Source: Saprospiraceae bacterium (GTDB lineage: Bacteria; Bacteroidota; Bacteroidia; Chitinophagales; Saprospiraceae). From it: a stretch of DNA of 64,000 nucleotides. The notes beneath the pieces are model-generated. The model searched no databases, was not told the origin of the DNA, and saw only the letters and a program-made list of their open reading frames with translations. Shown here piece after piece: positions 26,402 to 35,084 of the stretch. A program made the position numbers and the translations under genes. The stretch lies in the NCBI GenBank assembly GCA_041392805.1, contig JAWKLJ010000001.1, forward strand, positions 5,330,501 through 5,394,500, given 5' to 3'. The first letter of the stretch is position 1. Every line of letters starts with the position of its first letter.

Positions 26402-26566
26402 TTATACCTTTCTTAATAATCCCATCAGCAAGGAAATAATTAAGAAAACAAGGAATACCCAAAATAAGACTTTGGCGATGGCTGCAGCTCCGGCCGCAAT
26501 TCCTCCAAATCCAAAAATTCCAGCGATGACAGCAATGATAAAGAAAGCAAGGGCATAACGTAGCAT
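26402..26566 (-). CDS. DUF1328-type small membrane protein
   Basis: The short 54-codon gene reads MLRYALAFFIIAVIAGIFGF, then a glycine/alanine-rich turn GGIAAGAAAIAKVLFWV and a second helix ending LLMGLLRKV, stop. This two-helix pattern with the central GGIAAGAA turn is the DUF1328/YtjA family of small inner-membrane proteins, often induced with CsbD-type stress genes. The function is unknown. It lies 52 bases upstream of the AI-2E permease on the same strand. Confidence 0.85.
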   Translation of the reverse strand: MLRYALAFFIIAVIAGIFGFGGIAAGAAAIAKVLFWVFLVFLIISLLMGLLRKV

Positions 26567-26707
26567 AATTAATTTTTTTAATGAAAAAATGATTCAATAG
26601 AAGAGTTATACTACTTGAACTAAACTTTTGCTCCTCGTGTTCGCTACCCTGAAAAACTTTAATTTATCTAAGCATTTTTAAAGTCCGGGAATGAAATAAA
26701 AGGGATA

Positions 26708-26747
26708 TAAAAATAGGAGCCATCCCAAATTTCAGAATGACTCCTAT
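26708..26747 (-). terminator. Terminator of the outer-membrane barrel gene
   Basis: An 11-bp stem with one mismatch (26713-26723 with 26737-26747) is followed on the minus strand by a T-run (A-run at 26709-26713). It lies 38 bases after the stop of the barrel gene at 26786. Confidence 0.75.
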
Positions 26748-26785
26748 AGGCCTAGTTCGACCCAAACAAGCAAGCCTTAAAAGCC

Positions 26786-27412
26786 CTATAAGGGAAACAT
26801 AATGCCTGCAGTTATGCCAATGGTTCGATTTTTAACTTCGCTATTATTACTTTGATCGATATCACCTAAGCCAAGAATATACCTCCCATCTACATAAAAG
26901 GCTGTTTTGCCGAAATTGAACAGGAGGCCAAGTGCACCAGCTATACTAAAGTCTGTTCGTTTAATTTCAGTGTCACCAAAAACGATTTTTTCTTCCTCAT
27001 TTCCAATTGTGGTTTTGCCACTGAGTGCATAATTCAGAAATGGACCTGCGCCAATGTAGGCACTAATGGGATTTTCTACCCCAAATCGGATTTTAGCTAA
27101 AGCGCCCACATCAACATAGGAAAAGGATTGTTTGATCTCTTGGGTTAGCAAGGTTGCCTTGTAACTTCGTCCCAGGTAAGTTATTTCTGGTTGAATGGAA
27201 AAGGAGGGGATAATGCCTAGGTCTAATGCCAAACCAATTTGTAAGTCGATGTTTGACTTGGTATCAATTTTTACCCCATTAGCTTGATTATCGACATTGG
27301 CTACCACCGCACCAGCTTTTATGCCAAAAAATGACTGCCCCACGCTCGTGCCGACGGCAAGTAAGCTTAGGGCAAGGGTTAAAATACCCAATTTTGATTT
27401 TTTCATCATCAT
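26786..27412 (-). CDS. Outer-membrane beta-barrel protein (PorT/OMP_b-brl_2-like)
   Basis: I chose the ATG at 27412, which opens a run of three Met codons and a signal peptide (KKSKLGILTLALSLLAVGTSVGQ). An upstream in-frame start at 27457 would place 15 odd residues before it. The mature part (about 185 residues) alternates polar and hydrophobic residues with Gly/aromatic turns, and it starts with SFFGIKAGAVVANVDNQ and ends with an Ile/Phe-type strand (GITAGIMFPL). This is the small eight-strand barrel family common in Bacteroidota. The role is unknown. It lies amid the stress-type genes and has its own terminator. Confidence 0.85.
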   Translation of the reverse strand: MMMKKSKLGILTLALSLLAVGTSVGQSFFGIKAGAVVANVDNQANGVKIDTKSNIDLQIGLALDLGIIPSFSIQPEITYLGRSYKATLLTQEIKQSFSYVDVGALAKIRFGVENPISAYIGAGPFLNYALSGKTTIGNEEEKIVFGDTEIKRTDFSIAGALGLLFNFGKTAFYVDGRYILGLGDIDQSNNSEVKNRTIGITAGIMFPL

Positions 27413-27609
27413 ATTATTTATTTTAAGCGTTGTTATTAAGGAGCGACTTCCGGACAAGCACTAAATGTCACCTTTTTATTGAAACTGCCACTCCAGTGCA
27501 AATGTTCGAAAGAAAACAAACTTAGACTGAAACGAACATCTCACTCAATGATGTAGTTAAAGGGGTATAGAACAATTAATGATCTTCGGAAATAATCATC
27601 CTCAGTTTT

Positions 27610-27773
27610 AGAGCATGTTTGGAGGTCGCTTTTGGAGATAAAAAGCGTCAATTTTTTGATGAGACAAGGCGCTTTTTGAAGTGCATACCCTTAGGTACGG
27701 ACGAAAAAAGCAACGAAGTATCAGCGAAAAAGAGATGGTTTTTAGCCCAAAGGGTGACCTCCAAACATGCTCT
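27610..27773. repeat. MITE-like element with 18-bp terminal inverted repeats
   Basis: The ends match perfectly as inverted repeats: 27610-27627 (AGAGCATGTTTGGAGGTC) and 27756-27773. The 164-bp unit has internal short inverted repeats around GCTTTTTG-type blocks. It lies in the 446-bp gap between the barrel gene (start 27412) and the small membrane protein at 27859. No target duplication is obvious. A short reading frame crosses it and runs on to 27843 but has no gene-like features. Confidence 0.7.
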
Positions 27774-27858
27774 TAGATATATACAATTTCTAATAAAGTC
27801 ATTAACCGGCCTTTGCAAAAGCTTTGCAGAGACCTATAATTAAATTAAAAAATTTATA

Positions 27859-28071
27859 ATGAAAAAAATGCTTGTTGCTATTCTCTTGATAGCAGGTATT
27901 GGAATGGCTATTATGGGTATTAATACTTTCCAGGAATCAACAGCTAACCTCAATTTGTTAGGCTTAGAAATATCAGCCAGTGACAAATCGGGGCAACAAT
28001 CGGCTATGCTATACTTTGGATTGGCCTTGGCTAGCTTGGCGGGTAGTTATTTGGTATGGAAGAAATCATAA
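27859..28071 (+). CDS. DUF3185-like small membrane protein
   Basis: The 70-residue protein has two membrane helices (KKMLVAILLIAGIGMAIMGIN and SAMLYFGLALASLAGSYLVW) separated by a loop with Glu and Asp. This resembles the DUF3185 family, in which a helix ends in a short Gly-x-N/Q turn before a soluble loop with TPTDK-type residues. The assignment is moderate because the loop sequence differs. It is followed 27 bases later by the helical lipoprotein gene and then CsbD. Confidence 0.6.
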   Translation: MKKMLVAILLIAGIGMAIMGINTFQESTANLNLLGLEISASDKSGQQSAMLYFGLALASLAGSYLVWKKS

Positions 28072-28098
28072 ACATTAATCACTTAAAAACAATCAATT

Positions 28099-28512
28099 AT
28101 GAAAACGATAAAAATCATTTTTTACGGAGCAGGACTCTGTTTAGCGTTAGGTCTTTTTACAGCTTGTAACAATAGTAATACGAGCGCAGACAAGGTGGAA
28201 GAAGCCGCAGAAAATATGTCTGATGCCTTCAAGGCAGAGCAAGAAGCCCTAGCTGCCGATCTTAAAAAAGCGCGGGAAGACATCAACCAACGCATTAAAA
28301 AGCTCAATGCAAAAATGGATGGAGCTACGGATGAAATGAAATCCAATATGCAAAGTCAAATTGACAAGCTGAACACTTGGGGAGAAGATTTGGACAAACG
28401 GATAGGAGAAGTCGGTCAAAATATCGAAGATGGCTGGGAAAGTTTCAAAGCCGATGTCAACAAAACCCTTGAAAATATAGACCACGAGTTGGAGCAAAAT
28501 TTTGAAGGGTAA
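28099..28512 (+). CDS. Helical lipoprotein of the stress cluster
   Basis: The 137-residue protein has a lipoprotein signal (LALGLFTACNN, Cys at about 23). The rest is almost continuous charged helix (about 30-130) with repeated Ala, Glu, Lys and Asp, and predicted coiled-coil periodicity. It may act as a periplasmic spacer or stress protein, like sll1863-type proteins, but no family can be named with certainty. It lies between the DUF3185-like gene and CsbD on the same strand. Confidence 0.75.
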   Translation: MKTIKIIFYGAGLCLALGLFTACNNSNTSADKVEEAAENMSDAFKAEQEALAADLKKAREDINQRIKKLNAKMDGATDEMKSNMQSQIDKLNTWGEDLDKRIGEVGQNIEDGWESFKADVNKTLENIDHELEQNFEG

Positions 28513-28609
28513 TCCCACACGAAATTAAAGGCCGATTGACATATATCGGCTCATTTATCACCTGTCATCTCCTATACTAAAGAAAGATGACAACTAAAAA
28601 ACAATAAAA

Positions 28610-28801
28610 ATGAGTGCATTTTCAGATCAAGTAAAAGGAAAGTGGAAGCAAATCCAAGGAAAATTAAAAGAACAATATGGTCAATTGACCGATGATGACC
28701 TGACTTATCAAGAAGGTCAAGAAGAACAATTGCTAGGTATTTTGCAAGAAAAATTAGGCAAAACCAAATCGGAAGTAAAAGACTTAATTGATAGCTTCTA
28801 A
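28610..28801 (+). CDS. CsbD family stress protein
   Basis: The 63-residue protein reads SAFSDQVKGKWKQIQGKLKE, then YGQLTDDDLTYQEGQEEQLLGILQEKLGKTKSEVKDLI. The QIKGK-x-KE and LTDDDL-x-x-x-GQ-x-E-x-L-x-G-x-LQ-x-x-x-G pattern is the CsbD signature. The family is a marker of general stress (sigma-B regulon in Bacillus); its molecular role is unknown. A terminator-like hairpin follows at 29005. Confidence 0.92.
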   Translation: MSAFSDQVKGKWKQIQGKLKEQYGQLTDDDLTYQEGQEEQLLGILQEKLGKTKSEVKDLIDSF

Positions 28802-28889
28802 ACTAGCTGTTATGTAGTTTGTTTGGAGGTAGGTTTTAGAAGCCATTTAGCTTTTTTAAACTACTGCTCAGACAATGCTATATGTCTTG

Positions 28890-28984
28890 ATTCTCTGACG
28901 ATTGTCAGTGAAAGTAAAGGACTAAAGCGACCATAGGAAGCGGTGTCTTTCACTTTCACTTGACCACAAAAATGGTCATAGAAG
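28890..28984 (+). repeat. Dispersed hairpin repeat, copy A
   Basis: The segment has imperfect inverted ends: TTCTCTGACGATTGTC at the left and, at the right, a block with GACCACAAAAATGGTC and then TAGAA. Its centre contains TAAAGCGACCATAGGA (28923-28938), followed by AGCGGTG. The same 16-base core occurs in the opposite orientation at 52515-52530 inside a similar palindrome (copy B). Such structured repeats between genes may be non-autonomous elements or regulatory RNA structures. Confidence 0.6.
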
Positions 28985-29004
28985 ATGTGTGTTTTAGTTA
29001 TCCG

Positions 29005-29041
29005 AAGGCTTTGGAGATTTATTTCTCCAGGCCTTTTTTTT
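29005..29041 (+). terminator. Terminator-like hairpin with eight-T tail
   Basis: A stem with one bulge (GGCTTTGGAGA paired with TCTCCAGGCC) is followed by eight T on the plus strand. It lies about 200 bases after CsbD, behind the hairpin repeat. Confidence 0.6.
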
Positions 29042-29069
29042 GTGGGATCATCCCGCAAATATGGGATAA

Positions 29070-29532
29070 TTATTCCGGCAACCCCTCATGTGCACGATCC
29101 TGGATACGCAGGGCGACCACTAGTGCAATCCAATAAATGACCGCCACGGGTTTTATCTTTTGAAATAAAATGGAAATGAAAACCAGGGATTCCCTCATTT
29201 GCTGCACTTTGAGGCATATAGATGCCGACCATCGTACCTTCCATTTGCGTATATTCAAAGACGACCTGCTGTTCAATGGCTTCGGCTAAGGTGGGATATG
29301 GCTTTTCCTGTTGGGGCACACTACGGGTGATCACCTGCTGAAAGTTTCCCTCGATCCTGATCGCATAAAAGCCTTCCTCATCCGGCAATTGCGTCAAAAG
29401 ATAGTTGCGCAGTTGCTCATAATTGAGTTTTTCCTCCAAGTCGGAAGCCTGATCAGGTTTGAAAATAATTGCTGCAAGGATGTAATAAAATTCGGAAGGT
29501 GGAATCTGGGTTGGGCTAGGCCAGTTTTCCAA
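29070..29532 (-). pseudogene. Decayed acetolactate decarboxylase
   Basis: The frame starting at 29532 gives 148 residues. From about residue 50 it matches the second half of acetolactate decarboxylase (AlsD/BudA): FYAIRIEGNFQQVITRSVPQ, QEKPYPTLAEAI, MEGTMVGIYMP, and PGFHFHFISKDKTRGGHLLD, which keeps the three zinc-ligand His. The family is about 230-260 residues, so roughly the first half, with the catalytic Glu region, is missing. The end is also disturbed: the frame closes with TSGRPAYPGSCT, while the shifted frame continues LVVALRIQDRAHEGLPE and stops at 29070, a better fit to the family's end. This points to a truncation plus a frameshift near 29115. A sequencing error could explain the frameshift but not the missing half. 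Confidence 0.8.
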
Positions 29533-29707
29533 CTTTTAAACTGCCGGAGGCAGTCCAGCTTCCAAATTCCGACTTTTCAGTATCGATTTGCTCAATTTAA
29601 CTACGCTTTCAAGCGGAAACACTTTACATAAGAAATCGCTGTATATCAGACCGTATCGATCGTAATAATTTGATTATCAGAGTGTTTGCAACTTGCTCAG
29701 TGGCCCA

Positions 29708-29748
29708 AAAAAAAACCGGACGCCGACTAAAGACATAGCCGACGTCCG
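29708..29748 (-). terminator. Terminator of the giant surface protein gene
   Basis: A 12-bp stem (29717-29728 with 29737-29748, including two G-U pairs in the minus-strand RNA) is followed by nine T on the minus strand (A-run 29707-29715). It lies 40 bases after the stop at 29788. Confidence 0.85.
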
Positions 29749-29787
29749 AAATTTTTACTTAACCCAATCAGGATAGATCAACGCTGC

Positions 29788-32700
29788 CTACAATCGCTGC
29801 AACACCACTTTTTTAGTGATCACTCCTTCCTCCGTTCTCAACTGCACCAGGTAAATTCCGGAAGGCAAGGATTGGCTCCTTTCACTGCTTCCGTCCCACT
29901 GCCGCTGATGCTCACCGGCATCCAGGGCACCATCATAGAGGCGCTGTATGAGTTGGCCTTGCAGATTAAAGACCTGCAGGCTGACCCGGCCCGCCTCCGG
30001 CAGGTTGAATTGGATCGTCAGCTCCGACTGGAAAGGGTTGGGGAAGGCTTCCAGGTTCATCTGTTTCGTGTGAAATGGCGGTACCAATAACCCTTCCTCA
30101 ATGGAAGATTGCTGCTCGTAGATATGGGTGGAAATGGCATACTGGTTTTCTTCATCGCCCATTCCATTAGCCGGATCGCCGTAATCATTACATTGCCGGT
30201 TAGCGGTTGCGGTAGTGAACGTTTCATTTCCAGCTGCATCCCGGACGCCGACGTTGAGTGTCAGCGAATTGGAGATGATACGCTGTAAGACACCCTCCTT
30301 GCTGAAAAAGTAAAATATGTTGTTTGGATCGTCCGGTTTTTCTAATTCAATTTCCTGACCCTGCCCTATTTCTACGCCACCTTGTGCCAGTATTTGTTGC
30401 CACCAGTTTTCCGCGCCACCGGAGCCGGGTGCAAAGACGATGATGCGATTTTGGTTTAATTTGAATTGTAATTTTTTAGTGCTGCTTGTTTTAAAATTAA
30501 TAAGGAAATTGGTCAACTGCGGGATGGCGATTACCCCGGTAGGGTGCAGGTCAGTATCGCAGTTGTCGGAAGCCGAGAAGTTGGCCTGGTATAGGTCGCC
30601 GATCTGATCAAAGAGACAGAACTGGAAATCGAGATTAGCAGATAGCTGTGGCCTTTCGGCATCTTCCACTGTGACCGTAGCGGAGCAAGTGCTGTTGTTG
30701 CCAACCTGATCCGTGACGGAAAGCATAACGGAGTTGGCGCCAATTTCGTCGCAGCTGAAGCTGGAAATATCCAGAATTGTCGTACCTATACCGCAGTTGT
30801 CGGCAGAGCCGGCGTCAACGTCTGCCGCGCTGATCGAGGCATTACCGTTGGCATTGAGCTGAACAGTGATATCCTGGCAGACCACGACTGGCGGGGTATT
30901 GTCGACTACAGTGATGACGGCATCGCAAGAGCTGCCCGCGCCACCGGGATCGGCTACGTATAAGCTAACCGGATTGGCCCCTACGTCAGAGCAGTCAAAA
31001 GAGGTCTGACTGAGGGATAAGTAGTCCACCCGGCAATTGTCATAACTTCCGCCGTCTACAGTCTGATCGTCCACCGTCACCTGTCCGTTGTCATCCAAAT
31101 AGACTGTGATGTCCTGACAGACAGCAGTAGCCGGGATATTGTCCTGTACGCTTACATTGGCCTTGCAGGTGGCCGTATTACCACTGAGATCGATGACGGT
31201 CAGGGTGACCTGCCGATTTCCGAAATAGGCGTAGGTGCAGGTCATCTCGGTTTCGCTCAGCGACATGGAGGCAATGCCGCAGTTGTCAGTGCTGCCACCG
31301 TCGACCTGACTGGGCGTAATCGTAGCTACACCGTTGGCGTCGAGTTCTACGCTGATATTCTGACAAACCGCACTGGGGGCGATCTTATCTGCCACCGTGA
31401 TCGTGCCGGTACAGGAACTGGAATTGCCCGATGCATCCGTGGCGGTAAAGGTCGCCTGGAATGAGCCAATATCCGCGCAGGTAAGGATCACCGTTTGCGT
31501 CTGAACGCTGACGATGCCGCAATTGTCGCTGCTGCCGTCATTGATGATGTCATCAGGGTATAGGGCTTGACCGGAAGCATCCAGTTCGATCGTGACATCC
31601 TTACAACGGGCGATCGGGGCGATCTCATCCCGTACGAAAACCTGGCTGTAACAAGCACCTTGATTGAGGGAACCGTCAACGACGACGATTGAGTAGTAGG
31701 AAGTCATATTCACATCGCTGCAGTCAAAGTCGATCTGGGTGGAGCCGTCGGGGAAGAAGAAGTTGAGCGTTTCTGAGCAGTTGTCGGTAGAGCCGTTATC
31801 CAGGTCGGTGGCCTGAACCGTCGCCTGGCCATTGGCATCCAGGGAGGCTACCAATGAGGTTTTGCAGATCGCCGTGGGCTTGATATTGTCTACGACCGTT
31901 ACAGTTGCGGTACAGGTCGAGATGTTTTTTCGATCAGCTGCTATAAGAGTGACTGTGTTGTCTCCCAGGTGACTGCAGGTGAAGGTCCTCGGGCTTAGGA
32001 TAGTTTTTAAGAAATTACAATTATCCGTGATATTGTCGCTGATCTCACTTGGAGCAATTGAAGCGACACCATTAACGCCAAGTTCGACCGTGATATTTTT
32101 ACAGGAAACCGTAGGCGGGATATTGTCTACTACGGTGACTATGGCGGTACAGGTCGAGGTGTTCTTTCCGTCTGTTGCTGACAGGGTGACGGTGTTGTCT
32201 CCCACCTGGCTGCAGTCGAAATCCGTCTGGCTTAGTGTCATTTCTGCCACATGGCAATTGTCCGTGGTATTCCCCCCGATCCGGCTTGGAGAAACATACG
32301 CTTTTCCATTGGCGTCGAGCTCGACCGTGACATTCTCACAGGAAGCCGCAGGAGGGGTCGTGTCTTCAACGGTTACCTTAGCCTGGCAGGTGGCGCTGTG
32401 GCCTGAGTAGTCCCATACCTTTAAGGTTACCGTGTTAGGGCCGATCATACTACAGTCGAAGGTCAGCTGACTGAGGTCAAAAGCAGTAACGCGGCAATTG
32501 TCTAAGGAATTTGAGTTGACATCTTCAAAGGTAAGGTAGGCCTTTCCGTTTTCTCTGATCTGGATGGTAGCATCTTTACAAGAAGCCGTCGGGGCGAGGT
32601 TGTCTACAAGTGTGATAGTAGAATAACAGGTGCTTGTGGCGCCGGAGCCAATTTCCGTCACTTTGAGGCGTAAGAGGCGAGGAGAAGAGAATACAAGGTT

Positions 32701-33894
32701 GCAACTATAGCTCACTTGCTGAGTATCGTCCCCAAAGGCGAGACTGATCGGGGCGCCACAAAATCCGAAGGAACCATTATCGATATCGGCCGGGGTAAGG
32801 GTAGGGAAACTGCCGTTGGCATCGGCCGTTAGGGTGAGGTTCTTACAAAGGGCCTGGGGGGTGGTTGGGCCTACGGTTCGGATATTCACCTCACCGTTGC
32901 GACTGTTGCCAGCACCATTGTCACCTGATGTTTTGGTGACTGAAGCAACTCCATAACCGGAAGTGACGTAGCTGCCGCCGCCGCCGCCCTCCTGTCCACT
33001 AACGCCTGCGCCGCCGGAGTAGCCGCCGCCGCCACCGCCACCGCCGCCGAGATTACCGAGAGCGCCACCAGTGAAACCATCACCGCCATCTACTCCAGAG
33101 CTAGAAGTACCCCCTGTTTGGGAAGTGATCTCGCTGTTCGGTCTTAATTTCACAAGCAGTATTCCCGAAGAGAAACTGGCTTCAGTTGCCATACTGCCTC
33201 CCATTTCCTGGGCCTCGCGCTGGCAGTTTACCCCGCCGCCGCCATAACCTTTCGCAATAAAGGGAAAGGTTTTGCCGCTTTCGCCGCAGTCGCCGTTCGT
33301 GCCGCCCTTACTCTGGCCGGTATCATCACCGCTTTCCCCGGCATTAGCACCCTGGCCTTCGTAGGTATATCCGGGATGTGGCCTATTGGCGCCACCGCCG
33401 CCACCGGCAACAGCCAGTACACGCCAGTTTTGGCCACCGGCCTCCATCCCGGGAGGAAGATAGAGAACGGCCGACGAACCGCCACCGGCACCTGCCACGT
33501 TTCCGGGATCAATACACGCAATATAGCTACTTTCTCCCCTTGAGCCGACAAAGACCCGCAGCTTGCCACCAGGCTGTAGCTGACTATCGGTCCCTCCTAC
33601 GGAAAAAGTAGCCGATACCTTTGCACCGGCACCTCCTTTTATGAGCTTGTTACCGCATATATCTCCATTAAGCTTTACATTTCCGCCATCTGCTCCCGTC
33701 ACCTCCACGGAGAGCGATGTTATACCCACGGGGATAATTAGGTCATCTGACGTAAGCGCTCCTATTGTTGTGGTCTCATTACAGCTCAAGGTAAGCTGCG
33801 CCGGCAGTTTACTGAAGTTTAGTATGGCCAACAAAATAAGGAGGAAGAGTCGGCCAAACTTTCTTTGAAAAGCGTTTTGTGAATTCATATTCAA
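29788..33894 (-). CDS. Giant secreted surface protein: Gly-rich domain, nine Ig-like repeats, type A sorting tail
   Basis: The 1368-residue protein has a signal peptide (to about 33). A glycine-rich region (about 45-335) contains AGGGGGANRP, GGGGGGGGGYSGGAG and similar runs, resembling the ALK/LTK Gly-rich domain. Nine repeats of about 80 residues follow, each starting (A/V)-x-C-(K/E/Q)-(N/D) and containing a DNC and a second Cys pair, with FDCSxVGxNTVTLxVTD and STCxATVTVxDNxPP; these are HYR/Ig-like modules. After about 220 residues without repeats comes a Por-secretion type A tail (last about 80 residues): LEAFPNPFQSELTIQFNLPE, LQVFNLQGQLI and PSGIYLVQLRTEEGVITKKV. The protein should be exported by the type IX system and anchored on the surface. 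The role is probably adhesion, by analogy. It has its own terminator. Confidence 0.92.
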   Translation of the reverse strand: MNMNSQNAFQRKFGRLFLLILLAILNFSKLPAQLTLSCNETTTIGALTSDDLIIPVGITSLSVEVTGADGGNVKLNGDICGNKLIKGGAGAKVSATFSVGGTDSQLQPGGKLRVFVGSRGESSYIACIDPGNVAGAGGGSSAVLYLPPGMEAGGQNWRVLAVAGGGGGANRPHPGYTYEGQGANAGESGDDTGQSKGGTNGDCGESGKTFPFIAKGYGGGGVNCQREAQEMGGSMATEASFSSGILLVKLRPNSEITSQTGGTSSSGVDGGDGFTGGALGNLGGGGGGGGGYSGGAGVSGQEGGGGGSYVTSGYGVASVTKTSGDNGAGNSRNGEVNIRTVGPTTPQALCKNLTLTADANGSFPTLTPADIDNGSFGFCGAPISLAFGDDTQQVSYSCNLVFSSPRLLRLKVTEIGSGATSTCYSTITLVDNLAPTASCKDATIQIRENGKAYLTFEDVNSNSLDNCRVTAFDLSQLTFDCSMIGPNTVTLKVWDYSGHSATCQAKVTVEDTTPPAASCENVTVELDANGKAYVSPSRIGGNTTDNCHVAEMTLSQTDFDCSQVGDNTVTLSATDGKNTSTCTAIVTVVDNIPPTVSCKNITVELGVNGVASIAPSEISDNITDNCNFLKTILSPRTFTCSHLGDNTVTLIAADRKNISTCTATVTVVDNIKPTAICKTSLVASLDANGQATVQATDLDNGSTDNCSETLNFFFPDGSTQIDFDCSDVNMTSYYSIVVVDGSLNQGACYSQVFVRDEIAPIARCKDVTIELDASGQALYPDDIINDGSSDNCGIVSVQTQTVILTCADIGSFQATFTATDASGNSSSCTGTITVADKIAPSAVCQNISVELDANGVATITPSQVDGGSTDNCGIASMSLSETEMTCTYAYFGNRQVTLTVIDLSGNTATCKANVSVQDNIPATAVCQDITVYLDDNGQVTVDDQTVDGGSYDNCRVDYLSLSQTSFDCSDVGANPVSLYVADPGGAGSSCDAVITVVDNTPPVVVCQDITVQLNANGNASISAADVDAGSADNCGIGTTILDISSFSCDEIGANSVMLSVTDQVGNNSTCSATVTVEDAERPQLSANLDFQFCLFDQIGDLYQANFSASDNCDTDLHPTGVIAIPQLTNFLINFKTSSTKKLQFKLNQNRIIVFAPGSGGAENWWQQILAQGGVEIGQGQEIELEKPDDPNNIFYFFSKEGVLQRIISNSLTLNVGVRDAAGNETFTTATANRQCNDYGDPANGMGDEENQYAISTHIYEQQSSIEEGLLVPPFHTKQMNLEAFPNPFQSELTIQFNLPEAGRVSLQVFNLQGQLIQRLYDGALDAGEHQRQWDGSSERSQSLPSGIYLVQLRTEEGVITKKVVLQRL

Positions 33895-33918
33895 GAATTT
33901 TAGGGAATTATTTCAAGT

Positions 33919-34770
33919 TTATTTGGAGGGTTCATTTTTTCTGGCAGTGATCTGTAACATCCCCGGCCGGCTGATCAGGCTGTCTGCCTCTTGTTCGTAG
34001 GCGCGCAGCTCCAGCAGCAGGGCGTTAAGCTCCGCCCGGTTCGATTCTCCGCGCCGCAGGATCTCCGCCTGGTAGCATTCCAGCGAAAGGGAAGCGATGC
34101 GGTTGCAGGCACAAGGCATGAAAGTCGGGGCAGCATATGCCTTTTCTATGTTTATGAAACCGGCCTTTTCCAACAGATCAGGAAATTGCTTTGATCCATA
34201 GGGCTGACCTTCCTCCAGCCGGCCGATGAGCTCCATGGCTCTGGCAAAGGCGTGGTTGTAAGGATACATCTGGAAGCGGGGGAGATAGAAGATCTCGACC
34301 AGCAGTATGCCGTCGCTCTTCAGCTTCCGGAGCACTTCTGCGAGCCACTGCTCCGGTTCCGGCGCCGCGATCATCTGCATCCGGGTATAGATGAAATCAT
34401 AAGGCGTATCCTTGCTCCAGTTATAAAGGCCGGCCTGGGCAAAGTGCACCCGCTCCAGCCCCGAAAGCGCCTGTTTTTGCCGGGCGGTTTCGATCATGAC
34501 TTCATCTTCGTCAATGCCCAGCAAATTGCAGTGCTCACCCAGCAGGGAAGCGATCTGTAAGGTCTCTTCACCATCACCGCAACACCAATGCAGTCCATTC
34601 GCTTCCATCATCGGCGTTAAGTGTTTTTCCAACCAGGGTCTTGTCGCGCTTTGGCAGACCAGCGCCATCAGAGCACGTAGATCCCTGCAGGCAGCGCCAC
34701 CCAGCCTGGTGTTATGCTCCTCCTTTTGTTTTCGGTCGGAGCCGGATGAATGTGCATTGCGGATGCTCAT
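33919..34770 (-). CDS. SAM-dependent methyltransferase
   Basis: The 283-residue protein has the class I methyltransferase core: LHWCCGDGEETLQIASLL (motif I, near 60-77), LLGIDEDEVMIETAR for strand 2, YDFIYTRMQM, and LRKLKSDGILLVEIF. The N-terminal 50 residues are basic and polar. The glycine-rich loop has WCCGDGEET instead of the common E/DxGxGxG, so the substrate side is unusual. It lies 24 bases upstream of the giant surface protein on the same strand, so the two may be co-transcribed. The acceptor is unknown. Confidence 0.82.
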   Translation of the reverse strand: MSIRNAHSSGSDRKQKEEHNTRLGGAACRDLRALMALVCQSATRPWLEKHLTPMMEANGLHWCCGDGEETLQIASLLGEHCNLLGIDEDEVMIETARQKQALSGLERVHFAQAGLYNWSKDTPYDFIYTRMQMIAAPEPEQWLAEVLRKLKSDGILLVEIFYLPRFQMYPYNHAFARAMELIGRLEEGQPYGSKQFPDLLEKAGFINIEKAYAAPTFMPCACNRIASLSLECYQAEILRRGESNRAELNALLLELRAYEQEADSLISRPGMLQITARKNEPSK

Positions 34771-35084
34771 AAGGCTTCGTTTTTATACTGACTTCGACGG
34801 CGCTGACGTCCTGGCTGGAATCACAGCAGGACTGGTGTTATGCCAGGATTATGCTTTGCACTGTATAGGCGTGCGTCAGTAGTTGATCCGAAACAAAGAT
34901 GAGGTTAAGCAGTGCAGGATGCTGTACCAATAGTTCGGAAGGCTTTACCTATCGTTCAGGCGGGCAGAAAAAACTTTACCTATTGTTCGGCGAGGAGGCA
35001 GGTTCTGTTAGTAAAGAATTGATTTTAAATGAATTGTATGTTCAACTGAGGAAAGATTCATGCTACTCAACATTTTATTATTCA

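Noticed and set aside
27808..27822. Possible sigma-54 promoter upstream of 27859
   Set aside because: GG and GC are separated by eleven rather than ten bases and the remaining consensus is poor.
27619..27843. Open reading frame of 74 codons across the MITE-like element
   Set aside because: It lies on the inverted-repeat element and shows no motif; repeat ends explain the openness of the frame.
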